NCBI GenBank assembly: GCA_964595785.1
Contig: CAZQRO010000046.1
Span: 1-16,378, forward strand
Origin: Bovifimicola sp964595785
GTDB taxonomy: Bacteria > Bacillota > Clostridia > Lachnospirales > Lachnospiraceae
Direction of reading: 5' to 3'
Length of the DNA: 16,378 bases
Shown: one piece after another, positions 1-7,123 of the stretch
Numbering within the stretch: position 1 is the stretch's first letter
How the letters are laid out: each line of letters starts with the position of its first letter
The notes under the pieces: generated by a model
The model's input: only the letters and a program-made list of their open reading frames with translations
Databases searched by the model: none
Told to the model about the DNA's origin: nothing
Translations under genes and position numbers: made by a program

Positions 1-10
1 AAATCGTATA

Positions 11-811
11 TTACTCAAAAACTCTTTTTATATATAACTCATTCATACTATATTTATCATTTAAAATCTCTGTATTCTTTCTAAACAATCCCATTTTCTT
101 ACGTTCATTTGAATAATATTCTTTTATATTTGTATCATATATATGAACTTCATTTTCTTTTTGTATCATCATAATATATTCTGTTTTAGATTTAGATAGA
201 TATATTTTTCCGCCTTCTTCCATAAATGTCCTACAGTTAAATTCATTCTGTCTTGCAGACAAAATAATTCTGTTTTCAATATTTCTATTATTATCTAAAT
301 GCAGTATTGTATTAAAATCTTCTTCTGCATATTTTTCATATAACTCTCTAATGTCTGTTTTTGTATATTCTTCACATACTTCATTCATATCTGTTTTTAT
401 ATATTCTCTGCCATAGATTACGTCTGTATATCCGAATTTGTTATAATACCCATATAGTTTTTCATCAGCTGGTATAAGAAACGAACCTGCGTAACCTCTT
501 TCTTTTATTATATAATTAGATTTATTAATCAAATCAGACATTATTCCTTTTTCCCTGTATTGTCTATCCGTTGACAATGCGTATAAATACATCACTTCAA
601 ATCTCTCCGTACCATATTTCATTTCATATGGAATCATATATAATGCCGCTGCCACTTTTCCATTTTCTTTATGCACAAGAGTATTTTCCTGTTGATATAT
701 TTCTTCAAAAAAAGCATCTAAATATTCATCACCGTCACCGAAAATATCTTTCCACATTATTTTCATTTCATCAATACATATTTCATTAATGTCCGTTCCT
801 TCAATACACAT
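11..811 (-). CDS. GNAT-family N-acetyltransferase
   Basis: A 266-residue protein of the GNAT fold, expected to move an acetyl group from acetyl-CoA to an amine; the substrate cannot be read from the sequence. The acetyl-CoA pyrophosphate loop is visible as QYREKGI (about residues 84-90), after a beta strand VMYLYALS, and is followed by the late GNAT strand/helix with LYGYYNKFGY (about 119-128). The C-terminal 130 residues are an extra domain that I do not recognise. The ATG overlaps the stop of the upstream DUF2156 gene (TAATG), so the two are translationally coupled. An AAGGAG lies about 15 nt before this ATG, which is far, but the N-terminus (INEICIDEMKIMWKDIFGD) matches how such GNATs usually begin. 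A later ATG at 769 is possible but would remove the first helix. The stop codon is at 11-13. Confidence 0.85.
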   Translation of the reverse strand: MCIEGTDINEICIDEMKIMWKDIFGDGDEYLDAFFEEIYQQENTLVHKENGKVAAALYMIPYEMKYGTERFEVMYLYALSTDRQYREKGIMSDLINKSNYIIKERGYAGSFLIPADEKLYGYYNKFGYTDVIYGREYIKTDMNEVCEEYTKTDIRELYEKYAEEDFNTILHLDNNRNIENRIILSARQNEFNCRTFMEEGGKIYLSKSKTEYIMMIQKENEVHIYDTNIKEYYSNERKKMGLFRKNTEILNDKYSMNELYIKRVFE

Positions 812-1707
812 TATTTTATTATCACTACTCCTTTTTGTGCCATAAATACAGGGTTATATGATTCTTTTGCCTTGCGAAGACCTTCTAATCCCATGTCTTC
901 TTCACGATTTACATATTTATAATCCATTAATTCATGCTGAATAAATTGCTGGTTTATCATCGGATATGCCCCCTGCACTCCTGCAAATGCTTTTTCAAAA
1001 TGAATGACAAACATTTCTTCATTAACTTCTTCGCCAAGCGTAAGCGCAACTATTCTGCCATTTGCACGAATCAGACCTCCCTTCAGACTAAGTTCTTTTC
1101 TATTCTTTATTCCATTAATCATCACACAGATTTCATCTGATTTAGATTTATCTCCTGAACAATTATTTTCAACACACCATTCCCTTATCATATCTATGCT
1201 TTCTTCTGCATTTTCATCAGATATGCTTTCATAATACCAGTTATCATATGTCTTTTTAAATTTATTAATATGATTCTTTTTTCCATGAAATTTCTTTCCG
1301 GACAAATTAACTAAATCCTGAATATCGTACACATAATCAGCACTGTCTCTGTCATATTCTACCGAACATTTTCCCGGATAAAGTTTTTCTATTATTGCAA
1401 ACATCTCTGGTTCAATAATCCCCATTTTAAATTCAAGTCCCTTTTCTGACGCATATTCTTTAAGATTTTCAATACCATCTTTAATATATCTGTTTACAAA
1501 TGGAAATGTAAAATAAGTCTCTCCGTCCGATTTATATTTTATATATAAATCTTTACCTTCAATAGCAATCTCTGTATGATAAACATTAGACCACAGATAA
1601 ATATTTGCAGGTGTATAATCACATGTATTATGTTTGATATATTTAAAAGCATTTCTAATATCTTCTATATCTTTCAATTCCGGTTTTCTAAAAACTAATT
1701 TACTCAT
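811..1707 (-). CDS. DUF2156 (LPG synthase C-terminal-like) protein
   Basis: A 298-residue soluble protein of the DUF2156 family, related to the C-terminal aminoacyl-transferase domain of lysyl-phosphatidylglycerol synthase (a double-GNAT fold). I recognise it from the N-terminal FRKPELKDIEDI, the basic stretch KKFHGKKNHINKFKK and the C-terminal block NREEDMGLEGLRKAKESYNP, which is very typical. There is no membrane flippase domain, so this is the stand-alone form, whose substrate is not established. A GTG at 1737 would add ten residues, but the ATG at 1707 has GAGGA five to six bases upstream and starts where the family does. It overlaps the GNAT gene by one base and forms a two-gene unit with it. 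A TATAAT-like -10 lies at 1768-1773, without a clear -35. Confidence 0.82.
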   Translation of the reverse strand: MSKLVFRKPELKDIEDIRNAFKYIKHNTCDYTPANIYLWSNVYHTEIAIEGKDLYIKYKSDGETYFTFPFVNRYIKDGIENLKEYASEKGLEFKMGIIEPEMFAIIEKLYPGKCSVEYDRDSADYVYDIQDLVNLSGKKFHGKKNHINKFKKTYDNWYYESISDENAEESIDMIREWCVENNCSGDKSKSDEICVMINGIKNRKELSLKGGLIRANGRIVALTLGEEVNEEMFVIHFEKAFAGVQGAYPMINQQFIQHELMDYKYVNREEDMGLEGLRKAKESYNPVFMAQKGVVIIK

Positions 1708-1790
1708 ATATTCCTCATTTCTATAATAACTTTTCACTTATACCTATATTGTTAACAACTTCTGGCAATTATATTTTAATTTCCTATAAA

Positions 1791-1846
1791 GGTGATGTTT
1801 GGGGCAAATATATATATTTACGATACTATTTGCCCCAAACGTCACC
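1791..1846. repeat. Long isolated inverted repeat (20-bp arms)
   Basis: The left arm GGTGATGTTTGGGGCAAATA (1791-1810) and the right arm (1827-1846) are complementary over 20 bp with one T/C difference that still pairs as G-U in RNA. The loop is 16 nt. No uridine run follows on either strand, so it does not look like an ordinary terminator. It sits between the terminator of the amino-acid transporter operon and the DUF2156 gene, and its GC-rich core stands out from the AT-rich surroundings. It may be a dispersed palindromic repeat; copy number cannot be judged here. Confidence 0.8.
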
Positions 1847-1851
1847 CTATA

Positions 1852-1893
1852 AAATAAATCAAATTAGGTATGCGTCATTAAACACATACCTAA
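1852..1893 (-). terminator. Intrinsic terminator of the amino-acid transporter operon
   Basis: On the minus strand an 11-bp stem, TTAGGTATGTG paired with CGCATACCTAA (1893-1883 with 1874-1864, one G-U pair), has an 8-nt loop and is followed by the T-rich tail TTTGATTTATTTT. It begins 11 bases after the ATPase stop codon, the expected place for the end of the transporter transcript. Confidence 0.72.
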
Positions 1894-1904
1894 TAAATTC
1901 ATAA

Positions 1905-2648
1905 CTATAATACTTTTGATAAAAAATCTTTTAATCTTGGATTCTTTGGATTCTCAAAAAATTCCTTAGGCTCATTTTCTTCCATAATTATTCCTTCATC
2001 TATAAATAAGACACGGTTCGCAACCTCTTTAGCAAATCCCATCTCATGAGTTACAATTACCATTGTCATACCATCATTGGCAAGGTCTTTCATTACCTGA
2101 AGAACTTCTCCCACCATTTCAGGGTCAAGTGCTGATGTAGGTTCATCAAACAACATAACATCAGGTTCCATACAAAGTGCCCTTACTATGGCAATTCTCT
2201 GTTTCTGACCTCCTGATAATTGTGACGGATAAGAATTTGCTCTGTCCTCTAATCCGACTTTCTTAAGCAGCTGCTTTGCTTTTGCCTCGGCTTTTTCTTT
2301 TGATTCCTTCAGAAGTTTCATTGGTGCAATCGTCATGTTTTTAAGAATGGTCATATGTGGAAACAGATTAAACTGCTGAAATACCATTCCCATCTTCTGC
2401 CTGTGAATATTAATATTCACCTTAGGATCAGTAATATCGGTTCCTTCAAAATAAACGGAACCACCGGTTGGATCTTCTAAGAGATTAAGTGTTCTTAAAA
2501 AAGTAGATTTGCCTGAACCTGATGGTCCTATGACCACTACAACATCACCTTTCTTAATCTCCGTGCTGATTCCTTTTAACACATCAACTTTACCAAAACT
2601 CTTCTCAAGGTTGTCAACTTTTATTAAAACTTCTTCATTAGTGGTCAC
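1905..2648 (-). CDS. Polar amino-acid ABC transporter, ATP-binding protein (GlnQ/HisP type)
   Basis: Cytoplasmic ATPase that powers the importer encoded with it, 247 residues. All ABC motifs are intact: Walker A GPSGSGKST (41-49), Q-loop glutamine in QQFNLFPHMT (91-100), signature LSGGQKQR (144-151), Walker B VMLFDEP (164-170), D-loop SALD and switch histidine H201 in THEMGFA. QQFNLFPHMT is typical of glutamine/histidine/arginine importers. I chose the GTG at 2648 because AGGAGG lies 10 bases upstream, inside the permease gene. The frame is open further up to a TTG at 2681, but that would put the ribosome binding site inside the coding region. The gene overlaps the permease stop by 11 bases, so coupling is likely. 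The exact substrate is not determined. Confidence 0.93.
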   Translation of the reverse strand: MTTNEEVLIKVDNLEKSFGKVDVLKGISTEIKKGDVVVVIGPSGSGKSTFLRTLNLLEDPTGGSVYFEGTDITDPKVNINIHRQKMGMVFQQFNLFPHMTILKNMTIAPMKLLKESKEKAEAKAKQLLKKVGLEDRANSYPSQLSGGQKQRIAIVRALCMEPDVMLFDEPTSALDPEMVGEVLQVMKDLANDGMTMVIVTHEMGFAKEVANRVLFIDEGIIMEENEPKEFFENPKNPRLKDFLSKVL

Positions 2649-3354
2649 TGTTACGCAGCCTCCTTTCAAGTTTTGATACAAGCCATGTCAGTATCATTAC
2701 AATAATAAGATAAATAATTGCTACTGAAATAAGCGGGAAAAGCGGCTCAAAAGTACGGCTTCTGATAAAATCTCCACCTTTTGTCAAATCCTGAACGCCT
2801 ATATATCCCGCAACAGATGTTTCTTTTAACAACACAATAAACTCATTTGAAAGAGTTGGCAGTACATTTTTAAAAGCCTGTGGAATTATTATACAAAACA
2901 TCGTCTGTATATAATTAAACCCTAAACTTCTTCCTGCTTCAAATTGTCCTTTATCAATTGACATAATACCCGAACGGACAATTTCTGCCACATAAGCGCC
3001 TGAATTAATACCAAATGCCATAATTGCAACAAATGTCTTACTGGTATCCGGAGCCGTAAAAATACAATAAAATGAAATTAGTAACTGGACTAATACAGGT
3101 GTTCCCCTGATTACCGTCAGATAAATTTTAGAAATAATGTTAAGAATCTTCAATGTAAAATATGAGAAATTCTTCTTTTTCTTATCCATTTTATCATAAG
3201 TTGAGCGGATAACAGCCACTATGAATCCAATTACGATACCAATTATAACTGCGCATAACGCAATTATTAATGTTTCTTTTAATCCATCTATAAGATATCT
3301 GTATCTATGCTCGTCTATGAAATTTTGTATAAATTTTCTTTTGAATTCTTTCAT
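2638..3354 (-). CDS. Polar amino-acid ABC transporter, permease (HisM/GlnP type)
   Basis: Integral membrane subunit, 238 residues, of the same amino-acid importer. Hydrophobic spans are visible at about residues 28-49, 70-100, 106-130 and 205-226. The family landmark RGTPVLVQ is at 83-90, and the cytoplasmic EAA loop that docks on the ATPase is at about 139-160 (EAGRSLGFNYIQTMFCIIIP). This is the normal size for the HEQRo/HisMQ family, and a single permease gene implies a homodimer. The ATG has AGGA seven bases upstream. The gene starts 9 bp after the binding-protein stop and overlaps the ATPase gene, so the three form one operon. Confidence 0.92.
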   Translation of the reverse strand: MKEFKRKFIQNFIDEHRYRYLIDGLKETLIIALCAVIIGIVIGFIVAVIRSTYDKMDKKKKNFSYFTLKILNIISKIYLTVIRGTPVLVQLLISFYCIFTAPDTSKTFVAIMAFGINSGAYVAEIVRSGIMSIDKGQFEAGRSLGFNYIQTMFCIIIPQAFKNVLPTLSNEFIVLLKETSVAGYIGVQDLTKGGDFIRSRTFEPLFPLISVAIIYLIIVMILTWLVSKLERRLRNSDH

Positions 3355-3363
3355 TTGAGTATC

Positions 3364-4149
3364 CTATTTCTTTCTTACAATGATAACCTGTTTAGCTTTT
3401 GTATAGCTATCTGTAAAGTCAATGTTCTCAAGTCTTTCTTCAGTAACCGTCATTCCTGCAACACCAATGTCATCTTTTCCGGTAGAAACTGCTGTAATAA
3501 TTGAATCAAATTCAATATTATCAACTACTAATTCCATTCCGAGTTTATCAGCTATTGCCTGTGCCATGTCAACATCAAGTCCTGTTACCTTACTTTCTTC
3601 CATATATTCATATGGTGGAAATTCAGCATTTGTTGCCATTCTCAATTTTCCATTAGTTCTCTTTACGTCTTCCGGTGATTCATAAGGAGTTTTTCCTGCA
3701 TCTTCACCAATGTAGTTACTTACAATGCTGTCTAACGTACCATCTTCTTTTATTTCTTTCAAAGCATCATTAATCTTACCTTTTAATTCTGAATTACCCT
3801 TAGCTATACATATAGCATAATCTTCATCTTCAAAAGGCTCTTCTAAGATTTTCAAATCACTATTCTTCTCAACAAATACCTTAGCAGGCTGTTCATCAAT
3901 AATTACACAATCTATTTTGCCCTGTTTAAGTGCCTGAACTGCATCTGCACCTTTATTATAACGTTCCATCTTAACATCTTTAATATCAGTGGCATAGATG
4001 TCACCCGTTGTTCCTAACTGAACACCAATCTTTTTACCTTCCAAATCATCAATGCTGTTAACCTTGTTTGCCGGAATTTTACTGCTTCCGCAGGCACATA
4101 ACGAAATTGTCATGGCTGCTGCTAATAATAATGCTATTTTCTTCTTCAT
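3364..4149 (-). CDS. Amino-acid ABC transporter substrate-binding lipoprotein, circularly permuted
   Basis: A 261-residue extracellular solute-binding protein of the SBP_bac_3 family. The signal peptide MKKKIALLLAAAMTISLCAC ends in a lipobox, with Cys20 the likely lipidated residue. The order of halves is unusual. Residues 31-150 (NSIDDLEGKKIGVQLGTTGD, then GADAVQALKQGKIDCVIIDE, then the ADP-like EDYAICIAKGN and a terminal-type helix) correspond to the normal C-terminal half. Residues 168-261 (KLRMATNAEFPPYEY, TGLDVDMAQAIADKLG, AGMTVTEERLENIDFTDSY, QVIIVRK) correspond to the normal N-terminal half. By family knowledge R239 would bind the ligand carboxylate and D85 its amino group. I chose the ATG at 4149 because it gives a clean signal peptide, although it has no Shine-Dalgarno sequence; a TTG at 4188 lies 13 nt after a GAGGAG and would add 13 residues. 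It heads the transporter operon. Confidence 0.9.
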   Translation of the reverse strand: MKKKIALLLAAAMTISLCACGSSKIPANKVNSIDDLEGKKIGVQLGTTGDIYATDIKDVKMERYNKGADAVQALKQGKIDCVIIDEQPAKVFVEKNSDLKILEEPFEDEDYAICIAKGNSELKGKINDALKEIKEDGTLDSIVSNYIGEDAGKTPYESPEDVKRTNGKLRMATNAEFPPYEYMEESKVTGLDVDMAQAIADKLGMELVVDNIEFDSIITAVSTGKDDIGVAGMTVTEERLENIDFTDSYTKAKQVIIVRKK

Positions 4150-4388
4150 ATCACACAATTTGCAAAACTGCCCATATGAATAATGCAAAAAGGCAGTGCA
4201 TCTCCTCTTTTGATTTTTTTTTGCGCACTATTCACTTTTAAAAATACTAAATTAGTGTATATCAAAAAAAGAAAAAAAGCAAGTAATTCTATATAACAAA
4301 AGAGATTTCTATACTGCAATAATACAAAATTGTGTTCCGTCACAAACTTTCTGTACCAAAAAGTATATTAGTGTTTTTTCACAGTTTT
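4150..4388 (-). promoter_or_regulatory. Promoter and leader of the amino-acid transporter operon
   Basis: A plausible sigma-A promoter is TTGCTT (4277-4282), a 17-bp spacer, then TACACT (4254-4259), all on the minus strand; the spacer is mostly T. The leader of about 95 nt contains GAGGAG (4202-4207) abutting an ATG that opens a 16-codon frame (4151-4201, MHCLFALFIWAVLQIV). Its stop lies one base before the binding-protein ATG. Complementary stretches (AGTGC/GCACT and GCAAAAA/TTTTTGC) could fold around the GAGGAG. I recognise no known riboswitch and no terminator for the upstream flippase gene in this gap. Confidence 0.45.
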
Positions 4389-5960
4389 CTAATAGATACC
4401 TTTTCTCTTACAAATGAATACTGCACCAAAATACGATACTGCCGCCATTATAAATGCAAAAAATAATGCTATTATGTTATGATGGCTTAATAAAAGGAAT
4501 ATTTTATATGTTAACGAAACTAATATTCCCATAAAAACTGAACATACAAGTGGAACTAAAAATGTTTTAATCCATTCCTGATTATATCCGATATATCTGT
4601 TTAACGATACTAAATTCAGAACAAGTATAATAACCGGAAATGTAGCATTTCCAATAACAATGGCATAAATTCCCAAGTTGGTAAATTTAAGTAAAATAAA
4701 CACAAGAATAATATGAACAACCAGTGAAATGCATGAATGAATTACCGGTATATTCATTTTATCAATTCCCTGAAGTGCTGAACTTGTAACTGTGGAAATT
4801 GTATAAAACACTACGGCTATGGCACCTATTTTTAACATCATACCGCCCTGTACACTGTCATATCTTGCAAAAAGCAACCTGACCACAGGTCTTCCAAGTA
4901 CTATAAGTCCCACAAATGAAGGCATGGCTATAAGCATATTGGCTTTAATTGTTGCACTGATTTTCTCTCTGACAGTATCATATTCATGTTTTTCCTTAGA
5001 AGCTACAATACTTGGAAGCATCGAAGCTGACATGGCAGAGGCAACCCCCATTATCACTCCGGTAAGTATTACATAACTGGAATTATAATTACCTATACTG
5101 GTCTTAATATCTGCTGAAGTCATGGCAGCACCTGTCATTAGCTTTCCATACATTACATCATCAATAAGCGCACTTATCTGATAAAATGTCTGACCGATAA
5201 TTATCGGTATCATTGTAAAAATAATAACCTTAAAAATATCTGTATATGGTTCATCTATACTGTAAATATCACGTTTTACCTTCCTGTTAAAAGTAGGCCA
5301 GTATATTGCAAATATGGTTATCAGAAAAACCAATCCAAAGAAAGCACCAAAAGCCGTACCCATTGTACCGCCTGCTGCACCATATCCTCCAACATTAACT
5401 GAATCCTTATATTTCTTAATAAGAATTGCTCCTGCCGCAATACTTACAACAGCATTAATTATCTGTTCAACAAGTTGTGAAATTGCCGTAGGTATAGTGG
5501 TTCCCTGTCCCTGATAGAAACCTCTGAATACACCTAACATTGATACAATAAATATAGTAGGTGCCAACACACGCAGAGGCAAGGCAATTCCCTCATATGC
5601 AGTATAAAAATGATGTTCTATAAAATCTGCTCCGAAAAACAATAAAAGAGCTGCCGCTCCGCCTGTACATACCGACACTAAAAGAGATGACAAAAAAATC
5701 TTTTTGGCATCTCTATATCGCCTATTAGCTAACCGTCCTGACACAAGTTTTGATACAGCCATCGGCAAGCCGTATGACGAAAGCACAAGCATAATATTGT
5801 ATACATTAAAAGCAGCACCATATATACCATTGGCTTCTGCACCAATTATATTAACCATTGGAATTCTATAAACAAGTCCTATAATTCTTACTAAAATACC
5901 TGCCATGGCAAGAATCCCACCATGCATAATAACATTTTTAATACTTTTCTTCTGATTCAT
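4389..5960 (-). CDS. SpoVB/MurJ-like polysaccharide or lipid flippase (MOP superfamily)
   Basis: A 523-residue polytopic membrane protein of the multidrug/oligosaccharidyl-lipid/polysaccharide flippase superfamily, close to Firmicute SpoVB and the polysaccharide biosynthesis proteins. Such proteins move lipid-linked cell-wall or surface-polymer precursors across the membrane. Evidence is the N-terminal ILVRIIGLVYRIPMVNIIG, the segment GIYGAAFNVYNIMLVLSSYGLPMAVSKL, about 14 hydrophobic spans over the whole length, and GFYQGQGTTIPTAISQLVEQ in the middle, all typical. Substrate and sporulation role cannot be settled from sequence. The start is uncertain: the ATG at 5960 and a TTG four codons upstream (5972) both lack a strong ribosome binding site. 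It appears monocistronic, with a TATAAT-like -10 near 6015 but no good -35. It lies downstream of the palindromic element after trpA and could also receive read-through from trp. Confidence 0.85.
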   Translation of the reverse strand: MNQKKSIKNVIMHGGILAMAGILVRIIGLVYRIPMVNIIGAEANGIYGAAFNVYNIMLVLSSYGLPMAVSKLVSGRLANRRYRDAKKIFLSSLLVSVCTGGAAALLLFFGADFIEHHFYTAYEGIALPLRVLAPTIFIVSMLGVFRGFYQGQGTTIPTAISQLVEQIINAVVSIAAGAILIKKYKDSVNVGGYGAAGGTMGTAFGAFFGLVFLITIFAIYWPTFNRKVKRDIYSIDEPYTDIFKVIIFTMIPIIIGQTFYQISALIDDVMYGKLMTGAAMTSADIKTSIGNYNSSYVILTGVIMGVASAMSASMLPSIVASKEKHEYDTVREKISATIKANMLIAMPSFVGLIVLGRPVVRLLFARYDSVQGGMMLKIGAIAVVFYTISTVTSSALQGIDKMNIPVIHSCISLVVHIILVFILLKFTNLGIYAIVIGNATFPVIILVLNLVSLNRYIGYNQEWIKTFLVPLVCSVFMGILVSLTYKIFLLLSHHNIIALFFAFIMAAVSYFGAVFICKRKGIY

Positions 5961-6087
5961 TCTATATACCAAACACTTTCAAATGCATTACCTTTCCAAA
6001 ACAATATGCCTATTATATTACAATTTGATACAATATTCCACCCAAAAAAGTAAAATTTTTGTTAACAATACAAAAGTCCCAATGCTT

Positions 6088-6366
6088 AAACTATTGTTTA
6101 GAGGGTGAATGATGTGCAGAAATAAAGTGTGTCTTCTGCTCCGTTGTTCGTGAATAAGATATTCTAAGTATTCCCTCTGCGTATTTTATCAATTTTACGC
6201 TACCGTCTCCGAATCTGCCCTCCGTGGCAGTCGGAGACTTTTCCGAACATCGTGTTCGGAAATAGCTTAATATTAATGGAATACTAAGAACATCTAATTC
6301 CCTTACAAAGTCGCAGGCACCACACTTTATTTCTTTATAATTACTTACTGCTCTAAACAATAGTTT
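6088..6366. mobile_element. MITE-like palindromic element at the 3' end of trpA
   Basis: A 279-bp segment bounded by perfect 16-bp inverted termini: AAACTATTGTTTAGAG at 6088-6103 and its complement at 6351-6366. The inversion continues inward: AGAAATAAAGTGTG (6118-6131) is complementary to 6321-6334, and 16 of 18 bases match between 6157-6174 and 6278-6295. This gives imperfect terminal inverted repeats of about 87 bp around a core of about 100 bp. A possible 3-bp target duplication, CTT, flanks both ends (6085-6087 and 6367-6369). There is no transposase, which fits a non-autonomous element, but origin and copy number cannot be tested here. Reading frames through it begin or end in the repeats and look accidental. 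The right end contains the trpA stop codon. Confidence 0.7.
6205..6261. repeat. Twin strong hairpins in the core of the trpA-distal element
   Basis: Two adjacent inverted repeats. The first (6205-6238) has arms GTCTCCGA and TCGGAGAC with an inner CTGCC/GGCAG, making 13 pairs around an AT bulge and a 6-nt loop. The second (6241-6261) is TTCCGAACA, loop TCG, TGTTCGGAA, a perfect 9-bp stem. Their GC content is far above the surroundings. No U-tract follows on the minus strand, so they could protect or pause the trp transcript more easily than terminate it. Confidence 0.8.
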
Positions 6367-7123
6367 CTTTCATGCTTTTAACATAATCATAAAGATACGA
6401 TGCTGCATTTTCGCCATGTTCTGCAATTATCTTTACAATAGCGCTTCCAACAATTACACCATCTGCAAATTCCGAAAAATGCTTTGCCTGGTCGCAGGTG
6501 CTGATTCCAAAACCGATTGCCACCGATGTCTCTGTGTTCTTTTTAATAATTCCAACTATTGATTCTAAGTCTGTTTTTATCTCGGAACGCACACCTGTTA
6601 CTCCCATTGATGACACAACATAAACAAAACCTGTTGCTTCTTTTGCTATCATTTCTATACGGCTCGCTGACGTTGGAGCAATCATTGAAATAATGTCCAC
6701 ATCATGTGCTTTTGCAGCAGGAAGTATTTCTCCTTTTTCCTCATATGGCATATCAGGAATAATTATTCCATCTACACCACATTCATTGCAGCTCATCATA
6801 AATGCTTCATATCCATAATGAAATACGGGATTTAAATATGTTAAAAATACTATTGGTATTTCTGTCTTGTTTCTGATTTTTTTTACAGTCTCAAATACTT
6901 TTTCAACTGTACAGCCTGCACCTAATGCCCTGATATTTGCTTCCTGAATAACCGAGCCTTCAGCTATTGGGTCTGAAAATGGTACTCCTATCTCTATAAG
7001 GTCTGCACCTGCCTCGGCCATTTTCAATACATATTCTTCTGTTTTTTCAAGACTTGGATCTCCTGCTGTTAAAAACCCAATAAAAGCATTTCCGTTTTTA
7101 AATGCATTTTTTATTCTACTCAT
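6353..7123 (-). CDS. trpA: Tryptophan synthase alpha subunit
   Basis: Cleaves indole-3-glycerol phosphate to indole and glyceraldehyde 3-phosphate and channels indole to TrpB. A 256-residue TIM barrel with GFLTAGDP (16-23), the catalytic-glutamate block LIEIGVPFSDP (E44), and the phosphate-binding GFGIS and GVIVGSAIV near the C-terminus. The position equal to Salmonella Asp60 is Glu55 here (DPIAEG). The ATG at 7123 is chosen because GAGGAG lies nine bases upstream and homologues start at this point; an upstream in-frame start at 7174 would run far into trpB. It overlaps trpB by eight bases. The last codons and the TAG stop lie inside the terminal repeat of the element at 6088-6366, so the C-terminus (ETIV) may have been rewritten by insertion. 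Confidence 0.96.
   Translation of the reverse strand: MSRIKNAFKNGNAFIGFLTAGDPSLEKTEEYVLKMAEAGADLIEIGVPFSDPIAEGSVIQEANIRALGAGCTVEKVFETVKKIRNKTEIPIVFLTYLNPVFHYGYEAFMMSCNECGVDGIIIPDMPYEEKGEILPAAKAHDVDIISMIAPTSASRIEMIAKEATGFVYVVSSMGVTGVRSEIKTDLESIVGIIKKNTETSVAIGFGISTCDQAKHFSEFADGVIVGSAIVKIIAEHGENAASYLYDYVKSMKETIV

Noticed and set aside
4146..4343. 65-codon minus-strand frame before the binding protein
   Set aside because: It spans the promoter and leader, has no ribosome binding site at its start, and shows low-complexity hydrophobic composition from T-rich DNA.
6031..6090. Possible trp operon terminator with T-rich tail
   Set aside because: Only a 6-bp AT stem (TTTTGT/ACAAAA) precedes the T-run; too weak to call.
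6091..6360. 89-codon minus-strand frame after trpA
   Set aside because: It begins with a TTG lacking a ribosome binding site inside one terminal repeat, stops in the opposite repeat, and covers only palindromic DNA; treated as repeat sequence, not a gene.
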